From an uncultured Clostridia bacterium (GTDB lineage: Bacteria > Bacillota > Clostridia > Oscillospirales > CAG-272): a DNA stretch of 10,569 nucleotides. The DNA lies in NCBI GenBank assembly GCA_946641795.1, contig CAMPBZ010000024.1, positions 1 through 10,569 on the forward strand. Direction: 5' to 3'. The notes beneath the pieces are model-generated. The model saw only the letters and a program-made list of their open reading frames with translations. It was not told where the DNA came from and ran no database searches. Position numbers and translations under genes: made by a program. Shown here in pieces: positions 5,211 through 10,569 of this stretch; position 1 is the first letter of the stretch, and each line of letters opens with the position of its first letter.

Positions 5211-6455
5211 TCAATTCTCCTCCAATGCAAAGCAGAGGTCGCGCGCGCCGGCAAAGGTATCGGATTTGAGCAAAACGCTTTCCATTTCGCCGGGAGCGAC
5301 CTTGATTTTTTTGCGGGAATAGATGACGTTGCCCTTCTCGTCGGTCACTTTCACGGTCACGTTGCGGTAAACGTCGGCCACGCGGAAGAAGACGGTAACG
5401 TCCTTTTGCCGGGTGATACGCTGGGGAACGGTGTAGCGCACCTTGCCGTCGGTATGCAGAGCAATTTCCACCGCGGCGGCGGACTTTCCGGCAATGTACG
5501 CGGCGGCGGATTTGCCGGCGATCTCGGCCTCTTCGGAGACGAAATCCACCAGATCATGCACGTGCAAAACGTTGCCGCAGGCATAAATGCCGGGAATTTC
5601 GGTTTGGCGATCCTGATCCACCACTGCGCCGTTGGTCACGCGGTCCAGCGCAACCGAGGCGGTTTTGGAAAGCTCGTTTTCGGGGATCAGGCCAACCGAA
5701 AGCAGGAGCGTATCGCAGGGGATGTACTCGCGCGTTTCGGGAATGGGGCGGCGGTGTTCGTCCACCTTGGCAATGGTCACGCCGGTCAGGCGCTCGCGGC
5801 CGTGAATTTCCACCACGGTGTGCGAAAGTTTGAGCGGGATGCCGAAATCGTGCAGGCATTGCTCAATGTTGCGCGCCAGGCCGCCGGAATAGGGCATCAG
5901 CTCGCAAACGGCGTGCACTTTTGCGCCTTCCAGCGTCATCCGGCGCGCCATGATCAACCCGATGTCGCCGGAGCCGAGGATGACCACCTCTTTGCCGGGG
6001 AGATAGCCCTTCATATTCACGTATTTTTGCGCCGTGCCCGCGCTGTAAATGCCCGCGGGACGGGTGCCGGCAATGTTGAGGGCGCCCTTGGCGCGCTCGC
6101 GGCAACCCATACAAAGAATGATTGCCTTTGCTTGCAGCTGGAAGACGCCGCGCTCGGCGTTGGTAGCGGTAATCACCTTATCGGGGGTAATATCCAGCAC
6201 CATGGTGTTGAGCAGGGACGGGATGTTCCGCTCCTCCACCATTTTTTCGTAGCGGCCGGCGTATTCGGGGCCGGTCAGCTCCTCGCCAAAGCGGTGCAGG
6301 CCAAAGCCGTTGTGAATGCACTGCTGCAAAATGCCGCCCAGGTGCGCGTCGCGTTCCAGAATGAGAAGATCGCGCACGCCCGCGTCGTAGGCCGCAACCG
6401 CGGCGCTCATGCCGGCGGGGCCGCCGCCGATGATAACAAGATCAATCGTTTTCAT
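5211..6455 (-). CDS. FAD/NAD(P)-dependent oxidoreductase (GlpA-operon partner)
   Basis: A 414-residue flavoprotein of the pyridine nucleotide-disulphide oxidoreductase fold. The FAD-binding GGGPAG is at 10-15, followed by LILERD. The NAD(P)-binding GSGDIG is at 161-166. The second FAD motif GIYACGN (289-295) precedes HVHDLVDFVSEEAE. Cysteines C46 and the CMGC pair (C115, C118) are typical of this clostridial subgroup. Residues from about 335 form an extra beta-rich C-terminal domain. An 18-residue segment (312-329) contains AGKSAAA twice, encoded by a 27-nt tandem near-duplication (5469-5522). It probably moves electrons between the GlpA-like subunit, NAD(P)H and the DUF1667 protein; direction and acceptor are unknown. 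It starts one base after the preceding stop, with the Shine-Dalgarno AAAGGAG inside the end of that gene. Confidence 0.9.
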   Translation of the reverse strand: MKTIDLVIIGGGPAGMSAAVAAYDAGVRDLLILERDAHLGGILQQCIHNGFGLHRFGEELTGPEYAGRYEKMVEERNIPSLLNTMVLDITPDKVITATNAERGVFQLQAKAIILCMGCRERAKGALNIAGTRPAGIYSAGTAQKYVNMKGYLPGKEVVILGSGDIGLIMARRMTLEGAKVHAVCELMPYSGGLARNIEQCLHDFGIPLKLSHTVVEIHGRERLTGVTIAKVDEHRRPIPETREYIPCDTLLLSVGLIPENELSKTASVALDRVTNGAVVDQDRQTEIPGIYACGNVLHVHDLVDFVSEEAEIAGKSAAAYIAGKSAAAVEIALHTDGKVRYTVPQRITRQKDVTVFFRVADVYRNVTVKVTDEKGNVIYSRKKIKVAPGEMESVLLKSDTFAGARDLCFALEEN

Positions 6456-6456
6456 A

Positions 6457-7890
6457 TCAGCGCGCTCCTTTCGTTTTTTCCAGGTTGACCAGTGAGTTTC
6501 CGCCCGACTTGGTCACTTTTTCGTAGGGAATGCCCAGCTCGCGCGCGAGCAGTTCCACAATGTACGGCGAGCAGAACCCGCCCTGGCACCGGCCCATCTG
6601 GGCGCGGGTGCGGCGCTTGACGCCATCCAGGTCGTGCGGTTTCGGCTCGGTGCGAATGGCGGTAAGAATTTCGCCCTCGGTCACCGTTTCGCACCGGCAG
6701 ATCACGCGCCCGTAGGCGGGATCTTTGGCGATGACGGCGTTCTTTTCCTCCATGCTCATCTCGCGGAAGGCGTGCAGAGCCGGGCGGATCGGGTTGTAGT
6801 TTGCCTTTTCGGCCGTGTTCAAACCGTCCTTGCGGAGCAGGTCCAGCACGTACTCGGCAATGGCGGGAGCCGAGGAAAGACCGGGCGACTCGATGCCCGC
6901 AACGTTCACAAAGCCGTGGCGCGGGTTGTTAATGATAAAATCGCCGGTGCTTCCCACGGCGCGCAGGCCGCAGAAGGAGGTGATGGAAGCGCCGAAGCGG
7001 ATGCCGGTCACGCTCTCGCCGGCTCCCTTCATTACGCGGGCAAGCCCCTCCGGTGTGGTGGATTTGTCGTCCTTATCCTCCATATCCTCGGAGGTCGGGC
7101 CGGTGAGCAGGTTGCCGTCCACCGTGGGACTGACGAGAATGCCCTTGCCCATTTTGGTTGGCGTGCGGAAGATGGTGTGCGAAACCAGCGCGCCGATTTC
7201 CTTATCCAAAAGAATATATTCGCCGCGGCGGGGGTGAACGGTAAAGGAAGCGTCCCCAACCATGTTGGCGATCGCGTCCGAATACACGCCGGCGGCGTTG
7301 ACGATGTATTTTGCCTCGATCGGTTTGCCGCCCGCCGTGATTTTGTAGCCGCCCTCAATGGGCTGAATAGCGGTCACTTCGCTTTCCAGCAGCAGCTCAG
7401 CGCCGTTGTCCATTGCGTTGCCGACCGCCGCAAAAGTCAGCTCATAGGGGCAAACGATCGCACCCGTGGGTGCGTGAAGCGCGCAGGTGGCATCCGCCGA
7501 TACGTTGGGTTCCAGCGCGTGGAGCTCTTCCGCGTTCAGCAGTTCCAAATTCCTTACGCCGTTGGCAATGCCGCGCCGGTAGAGCGTTTCCAGGTGCGCC
7601 TTGTCCTCTTCGCCAAAGCCGATGACCAGCGAGCCGTTGTTCTTGTACTTCACGCCCAGCTCGCGGCAGACTTCTGCCATCATCTCCGAGCCGCGGACGT
7701 TCAGTTTGGCTTTCAGCGTGCCCTCCTTGGCGTCAAATCCCGCGTGGACGATGGCCGAGTTCGCCGCGGTGGCGCCGGTGGCAACGTCGTGCCCTTTTTC
7801 CAGAATGACGATTTTGAGCTGGTAGCGCGCAAGCGTCCGGGCGATCATTCCGCCCACCACGCCGGCGCCGATAATGGCAACGTCAAACAT
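6457..7890 (-). CDS. GlpA-like FAD dehydrogenase with C-terminal BFD-type [2Fe-2S] domain
   Basis: A 477-residue enzyme of the DAO/glycerol-3-phosphate dehydrogenase family. The FAD-binding GAGVVGG is at 8-14, with the adenosine-binding E31, and TGATAANSAIVHAG at 38-51 is typical of clostridial G3P dehydrogenases and L-2-hydroxyglutarate oxidases. The C-terminal domain has C398-R-C400 and C435-QGGF-C440, the four-cysteine arrangement of a bacterioferredoxin-like [2Fe-2S] domain as in E. coli GlpA. Likely reaction: glycerol-3-phosphate to dihydroxyacetone phosphate, with electrons going to the downstream flavoprotein and DUF1667 protein. No glpK, glpF, glpB or glpC is in view, so another 2-hydroxy-acid substrate is possible. 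The start at 7890 fits AAAGGAG 7 nt upstream and the FAD motif at the very N-terminus; the frame continues to 7953 but that part is the leader. First gene of a three-gene operon. Confidence 0.88.
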   Translation of the reverse strand: MFDVAIIGAGVVGGMIARTLARYQLKIVILEKGHDVATGATAANSAIVHAGFDAKEGTLKAKLNVRGSEMMAEVCRELGVKYKNNGSLVIGFGEEDKAHLETLYRRGIANGVRNLELLNAEELHALEPNVSADATCALHAPTGAIVCPYELTFAAVGNAMDNGAELLLESEVTAIQPIEGGYKITAGGKPIEAKYIVNAAGVYSDAIANMVGDASFTVHPRRGEYILLDKEIGALVSHTIFRTPTKMGKGILVSPTVDGNLLTGPTSEDMEDKDDKSTTPEGLARVMKGAGESVTGIRFGASITSFCGLRAVGSTGDFIINNPRHGFVNVAGIESPGLSSAPAIAEYVLDLLRKDGLNTAEKANYNPIRPALHAFREMSMEEKNAVIAKDPAYGRVICRCETVTEGEILTAIRTEPKPHDLDGVKRRTRAQMGRCQGGFCSPYIVELLARELGIPYEKVTKSGGNSLVNLEKTKGAR

Positions 7891-8018
7891 TGTGTTTCTC
7901 CTTTTTTTCGTTCGTTTTTTTCTTGAATAACCGTTTTTCTTCCTGCCGGGCAACAGAGAAACCCCTTTCCCCTTTGAAAGAGGCCCTCCTTCTTTTCCCC
8001 GCCGGATTGCTTACCTAT

Positions 8019-8047
8019 ATTATAATATTCCTTCCCGCTCCCGTCAA
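8019..8047 (-). promoter_or_regulatory. Sigma-A promoter of the GlpA-like operon
   Basis: On the minus strand TTGACG (8047-8042) and TATAAT (8024-8019) are 17 bp apart. The start would lie near 8012, leaving a purine-rich leader of about 120 nt (8012-7891). I see no recognisable riboswitch or operator in that leader apart from the strong Shine-Dalgarno. Confidence 0.8.
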
Positions 8048-8132
8048 CCCCGGCGAAAAAGTTGACAAATGCGCAGCATTTTATGAAAAACGCGCAAGAA
8101 TGTGCAGATAGGGAAAGAGGAAGATGGAAGAC

Positions 8133-8180
8133 CTTGGGGGAGGGGAAAATTTTTTGCAAAAAGTTTTCCCCTCCCCCAAG
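8133..8180. repeat. 48-bp palindrome, copy 2
   Basis: Same sequence as 4805-4852 except T8150, which faces G8163 and would still pair as G-U in RNA. On its left the flank AAGAC (8128-8132) also matches the operon-facing flank of copy 1. Copy 2 is therefore inverted relative to copy 1, and the two bracket the GlpA-like operon. Confidence 0.8.
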
Positions 8181-8186
8181 CCCCCT

Positions 8187-8233
8187 TCCTTTTCAAAAAC
8201 TCCCAAACGAGTTTTGGGAGTTTTTTGAAAACG
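8187..8233. repeat. Second hairpin attached to the 48-bp palindrome, copy 2
   Basis: The arm CAAAAACTCCCAAA (8194-8207) pairs with TTTTGGGAGTTTTTTG across a short loop, and the pairing extends into CCTTTTC and GAAAACGG. It corresponds to the hairpin at 4754-4798 in the inverted copy, but the stem core differs (CTCCC against CCTC). Unlike copy 1 it has no long T run after it, so termination is uncertain. TGCTCCGGGT shortly after (8245-8254) matches the second hairpin of copy 1. Confidence 0.6.
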
Positions 8234-8258
8234 GCCTTATACCCTGCTCCGGGTACCC

Positions 8259-8372
8259 GCCGCGCCAACCCGCGGAATGCGGGTTTAGAAAGAAAAAGAG
8301 CGAAGAAGTTTTTTTCGCTCTTTTTCTTGTGCTGTGGCATTCGCCAAAGGCGAATGCCACAGCCGGCGCGGC
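8259..8372 (+). other. Cloverleaf element, copy 2 (four-way junction)
   Basis: Outer stem: GCCGCGCC (8259-8266) with GGCGCGGC (8365-8372). Arm 1: AACCCGC (8267-8273) with GCGGGTT (8279-8285), loop GGAAT. Arm 2: a 15-bp stem, 8290-8304 with 8314-8328. Arm 3: a 15-bp stem, 8331-8345 with 8349-8363, loop AAA. Joining bases TAGA, GT and C equal those of copy 1. Against copy 1, arm 1 has two compensatory base-pair changes, the distal half of arm 2 is replaced, and arm 3 is lengthened from 8 to 15 bp while staying fully paired. The element has the same orientation as copy 1. Confidence 0.7.
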
Positions 8373-8412
8373 CCCGGCAAGCCGGGTTTCGGTTCTTTGG
8401 TCAGCAGAAACG
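8373..8412 (+). repeat. Hairpin-headed repeat, head and core only
   Basis: The head CCCGGC (8373-8378) pairs with GCCGGG (8381-8386). The core GGTTCTTTGGTCAGCAGAAA follows, matching TTCTTTGG-TTTGC-GGAA in other copies. No body follows in this orientation: at 8413 it runs head-on into a body that lies on the minus strand. Confidence 0.55.
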
Positions 8413-8516
8413 GTTTCTACTAACTTTCCAAACGACACCGGTTCTGTTACAAATGCCTTTTCAAGTATTCTAACCCGGTTCCGCAAACCAAAGAATTGGC
8501 TCCGCGCACTGCGCGG
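8413..8516 (-). repeat. Hairpin-headed repeat, full copy on the minus strand
   Basis: Read leftward, the head CCGCGC (8516-8511) pairs with GCGCGG (8507-8502) around AGT. The core CCAATTCTTTGGTTT spans 8499-8485, and the 72-bp body 8484-8413 opens GCGGAACCGGGTTAGAATAC and closes AGTAGAAAC. It has the same length as the bodies at 4296-4367 and 4425-4496. Confidence 0.7.
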
Positions 8517-8575
8517 CCGCAAATCCGGAATTGGAACCCGCCTTGGCGGGCCGCACTGCGGGGGGCTTGCCCGGC
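8517..8575 (-). repeat. Hairpin-headed repeat, head with truncated core on the minus strand
   Basis: Read leftward, GGGCAAGCCC-type sequence (about 8571-8562) is followed by CCGC/GCGG around AGT (8561-8551) and by CCCGCC/GGCGGG (8550-8537). The core TTCCAATTCCGGATTTGCGG (8536-8517) comes next and runs directly into the next head at 8516. It is a further copy cut short after the core. Confidence 0.5.
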
Positions 8576-8655
8576 CGCCCCGGCTTTTTGTTTTGCCATT
8601 GCGCGCCACCCGCCCGGAGCTTTCAAAAAAATTTATGATTTTTTCAAATTTTCTC

Positions 8656-8684
8656 TTGACAAATCAATTCCGGCGGAATATAAT
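8656..8684 (+). promoter_or_regulatory. Consensus sigma-A promoter of the metal-efflux operon
   Basis: TTGACA (8656-8661) and TATAAT (8679-8684) are both perfect and are separated by 17 bp. Start is predicted near 8691, inside the operator. Such a strong promoter fits a system held off by a repressor. Confidence 0.88.
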
Positions 8685-8689
8685 AAAAT

Positions 8690-8713
8690 TTGAACAAGTG
8701 TTCAAGTGTTCAA
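8690..8713. promoter_or_regulatory. Predicted CadC/ArsR-type operator with three half-sites
   Basis: TTGAACA (8690-8696) and TGTTCAA (8699-8705) make a perfect 7-2-7 palindrome on the transcription start. A third half-site, TGTTCAA (8707-8713), follows, also usable with the first at wider spacing. Known CadC/SmtB operators are similar AT-flanked inverted repeats over the promoter or start. Autorepression by the gene at 8760 is inferred from position. Confidence 0.7.
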
Positions 8714-8759
8714 AATTAGATCGGTTGCTCCAACATCGATCCAAAAGGAGGGCAAATTG

Positions 8760-9113
8760 ATGAAAGACCCCTACTGTTGCGAGGTCAACGAGACCCACCC
8801 CGAGCAAATTGCGCAAGCCAAAAGTCGTCTGCCCGACGACGACACCCTCTTTGCGCTCGCCGACCTGTATAAGCTCTTTGGCGACAGCACCCGCCTTCGC
8901 ATTCTCTACGTCCTTTTTGACGCCGAGCTTTGCGTTTGCGATATTGCCGCGCTTTTGGGTATGACCGTTTCGGCCATTTCCCACCAGCTTCGTCTGCTCA
9001 AACAGGCGGCGCTCGTCAAGTTCCGCAAGAGCGGCAAGAGCGTTCTCTACTCGCTTGCCGACAGCCACGTCCACACCATTCTTGCCCAGGGTATGGAACA
9101 CGTCAACGAATAA
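8760..9113 (+). CDS. cadC: CadC-like ArsR/SmtB metal-responsive repressor
   Basis: A 117-residue winged-helix dimeric DNA-binding protein. The helix-turn-helix spans about 57-82 (ELCVCDIAALLGM then TVSAISHQLRLLK), and the wing is FRKSGKSVLYSL. Two metal sites can be read. The alpha-3N thiolate site is C58 and C60 in ELCVCD plus N-terminal C6 and C7. The alpha-5 site is D101, H103, H114 and E117, with the spacing and numbering known for staphylococcal CadC. Both types occurring together points to sensing of Cd(II)/Pb(II) and/or Zn(II). The N-terminal cysteines are adjacent (CC), whereas CadC has C7 and C11. Start 8760 is fixed by AAGGAGG 8 nt upstream; the frame is open to 8706, but that lies within the operator. 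It probably represses its own operon and is released by metal. Confidence 0.92.
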   Translation: MKDPYCCEVNETHPEQIAQAKSRLPDDDTLFALADLYKLFGDSTRLRILYVLFDAELCVCDIAALLGMTVSAISHQLRLLKQAALVKFRKSGKSVLYSLADSHVHTILAQGMEHVNE

Positions 9114-9140
9114 AAAATTACTTTTTCAAGGAGAGATGGT

Positions 9141-9359
9141 ATGAAAAAAACGTTTGCTTTGATTGATTTGGACTGCGCCAACTGCGCCGCAAAAATGGAG
9201 CGCGCCATTGCCAAAATTGACGGTGTGAACGAGGTGACCGTCAGCTTCATTGCCCAAAAACTGGTGCTGGACGCCGACGACGCCCGCTTTGACGCGATTT
9301 TGGACGAAGTGATTGCCGCCATTCGCAAAGTGGAGCCCGACTGCCGCCTGAAAAAATGA
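9141..9359 (+). CDS. Free-standing HMA heavy-metal-binding domain protein
   Basis: A 72-residue ferredoxin-like beta-alpha-beta-beta-alpha-beta domain. The metal motif LDCANCA places C12 and C15 in the first loop. The DCANC form and the following AKMERAIAKIDGV are those of the N-terminal domain of Firmicutes CadA/ZntA pumps rather than of copper chaperones, which carry MxCxxC. It probably hands Zn/Cd/Pb ions to the ATPase encoded next. AAGGAG lies 7 nt before the ATG. The repressor gene ends 27 bp upstream. The stop overlaps the next start as ATGA (9356-9359), so translation is likely coupled at a fixed ratio to the pump. In many relatives this domain is fused to the pump; here it is separate. 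Confidence 0.88.
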   Translation: MKKTFALIDLDCANCAAKMERAIAKIDGVNEVTVSFIAQKLVLDADDARFDAILDEVIAAIRKVEPDCRLKK

Positions 9360-10569
9360 AACCGAAAAATCATTTAACGCGCCGCCAAAAGCGCTCCCTC
9401 TTCCGCATTCTTCTTGCGGCCGCTCTGCTCGCCGTTCTGGAAGTCCTCTGCCTTGTCGGGGTAATCCCCGCCGAATGGTACTGGCGCGTGCCGCTCTTCC
9501 TCGTCCCCTATTTTGTGGTGGGCTTTGACGTTCTTCGCAAGTCGGTTTTGGGCCTTGCCCACGGCCAGCTTTTGGACGAAAACTTTTTAATGTCGATCGC
9601 CACCGTCGGCGCGCTTGCCATTGGCGAGTACCCCGAAGCCGTTTTCGTTATGCTCTTTTACCAGGTGGGCGAGCTTTTCCAAAGCATTGCCGTCGGCCGC
9701 TCGCGCAATTCGATTGCCGCGCTGATGGAAATTTGCCCCGAAACCGCCCGCGTGGAGCGCGACGGCGCCGAGCAGGAGCTTGACCCCGGCGAGGTTGCCG
9801 TTGGCGAGATCATTGTCATCCGCCCCGGCGAGAAGATCCCTTTGGACGGCGTTGTTGTGGAGGGCACCTCGGCGCTTGACACCCGCTCGCTGACCGGCGA
9901 GTCGCTCCCCCGCGATGTTGCCCCCGGCGACGAGATTGTAAGCGGTTGTGTGAACGGCGCCGGTTTTCTCCGCGTTCGCGTGACCAAGCCCTTTGCCGAC
10001 AGCACGGTATCGAAAATTCTGGAACTTGTGGAAAACTCCACGGCCGCAAAATCGCGTGCCGAGGGGATGGTAACGAAATTTGCCCGCATTTATACGCCTG
10101 TGGTGGTCGGTCTTGCCGCCCTGCTCGCGCTCGTTCCCGCCATCATTCACTGGGTCAACCCGGCGCTCCTGCCCGACCCGATGGGAATGGTGAAAACGGC
10201 GCTCATCTTTCTGGTCGTCTCCTGCCCCTGCGCGCTGGTCATCTCGGTTCCGCTTTCCTATTTTGCCGGTATTGGCGGCGCTTCCCGCCGCGGCATTCTC
10301 ATCAAAGGCGCCAACGATCTGGAAGCGCTTGCCCGTGTGGACACGATGGCCTTTGACAAAACCGGCACGCTGACCGAGGGCAGTTTCCGCGTCAGCGGCG
10401 TTTACCCTGTGGGAATGTCTGCCGATCGTCTGCTCTCGCTTGCCGGCGCCATTGAGCAGCACTCCAACCATCCCGTTGCGCGCTCCATTTTTGCCGCCGC
10501 CGTGCCCGATCCTTCCCTTTCCGTTACGCAACTGGAAGAGATCCCCGGCCACGGAATGCGCGCGCTGGC
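9356..10569 (+). CDS. cadA: CadA/ZntA-type P1B heavy-metal-transporting ATPase (3' end outside window)
   Basis: The first 404 codons are open with no stop before the right edge. Helices 1-4 lie at about 15-37, 43-60, 75-90 and 92-110. The actuator domain contains TGES (180-183). Helix 6 has the metal-binding SCPCALV (C290, C292), and the phosphorylation motif is DKTGTLTEG (D334). The nucleotide-binding domain begins with HSNHPVA (H372, P373) and IPGHGM (397-401). CPC plus a DCANC partner protein indicates Zn/Cd/Pb export (P1B-2) rather than copper. The family's usual length is about 620-720 residues, so roughly 220 or more are missing. The N-terminus begins with a basic stretch and no HMA domain, which is encoded by the overlapping gene upstream (ATGA). 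It is probably induced by metal through the repressor at 8760. Confidence 0.93.
   Translation, partial: MKPKNHLTRRQKRSLFRILLAAALLAVLEVLCLVGVIPAEWYWRVPLFLVPYFVVGFDVLRKSVLGLAHGQLLDENFLMSIATVGALAIGEYPEAVFVMLFYQVGELFQSIAVGRSRNSIAALMEICPETARVERDGAEQELDPGEVAVGEIIVIRPGEKIPLDGVVVEGTSALDTRSLTGESLPRDVAPGDEIVSGCVNGAGFLRVRVTKPFADSTVSKILELVENSTAAKSRAEGMVTKFARIYTPVVVGLAALLALVPAIIHWVNPALLPDPMGMVKTALIFLVVSCPCALVISVPLSYFAGIGGASRRGILIKGANDLEALARVDTMAFDKTGTLTEGSFRVSGVYPVGMSADRLLSLAGAIEQHSNHPVARSIFAAAVPDPSLSVTQLEEIPGHGMRAL

Noticed and set aside
4605..6488. Long open frame on the plus strand (627 codons)
   Set aside because: It crosses the repeat cluster and then lies antisense to the flavoprotein and DUF1667 genes. 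Its composition is a shadow of their GC-rich codons, and no domain is recognisable.
6634..7926. Long open frame on the plus strand antisense to the GlpA-like gene
   Set aside because: The minus strand encodes a clear FAD/[2Fe-2S] enzyme with intact motifs; the antisense product is His/Gly/Ala-rich without any motif.
8054..8090. Possible rightward promoter beginning TTGACA near 8062
   Set aside because: No acceptable -10 box occurs at 16-18 bp, and no gene follows.
8062..8760. Open frame through the right-hand repeat cluster (232 codons)
   Set aside because: It is made of palindromes, the cloverleaf element and repeat bodies and lacks a ribosome binding site. The real gene begins at 8760.

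Overview
The window looks like a stretch of a GC-rich Clostridia chromosome (Bacillota), probably an Oscillospirales- or Christensenellales-type gut anaerobe. This rests on AG-rich ribosome binding sites, six sigma-A promoters that all have a 17-bp spacer, a clostridial-type glycerol-3-phosphate dehydrogenase-like operon with a DUF1667 protein, and a Firmicutes-type CadC/CadA metal-efflux locus. No species can be named from sequence alone.

Layout. (1) 1-480: no gene. A strong leftward promoter at the edge serves a gene outside the window. Behind it lie a 14-bp direct repeat, a terminator-like hairpin, a three-way-junction repeat element and the rightward promoter of the next operon. (2) 481-1958 (+): a seven-helix YwaF/TMEM164-type membrane protein and a GNAT acetyltransferase, ending in a repeat and a bidirectional terminator. 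(3) 2117-3403 (-): a Gfo/Idh/MocA oxidoreductase with a cysteine cluster, divergent from (4) 3601-4284 (+), a PAP2-family membrane phosphatase. The two promoters are separated by an AT-rich palindrome. (5) 4285-4855: about 570 bp without a gene, packed with repeats and two leftward terminators. (6) 4856-7890 (-): a three-gene operon encoding an FAD dehydrogenase with a [2Fe-2S] tail (GlpA-like), an FAD/NAD(P) oxidoreductase and a DUF1667 protein. Each gene is joined to the next by TGA-T-ATG. (7) 7891-8759: about 870 bp without a gene. It holds the operon's promoter and 5' leader, a second repeat cluster, then the promoter and operator of the metal operon. (8) 8760-10569 (+): a CadC-like ArsR/SmtB repressor, a free-standing HMA metallochaperone, and a CadA/ZntA-type P1B ATPase that runs off the right edge.

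How genes cooperate. The -strand triad probably passes electrons from glycerol-3-phosphate (or a similar 2-hydroxy acid) through FAD and iron-sulfur centres. The right-hand operon is a self-contained metal-responsive export system: repressor, metal-binding domain and pump. The other genes have no obvious shared pathway.

The most unusual material is non-coding. Three mutually interleaved repeat types occur in the gaps: a cloverleaf-shaped element of 104-114 bp in two copies whose helices differ by compensatory changes; a hairpin-headed repeat with a 72-bp body (four bodies, several extra heads); and a 48-bp palindrome joined to a second hairpin, in two inverted copies that bracket the GlpA-like operon. 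I do not recognise any of these as a named repeat or RNA family.
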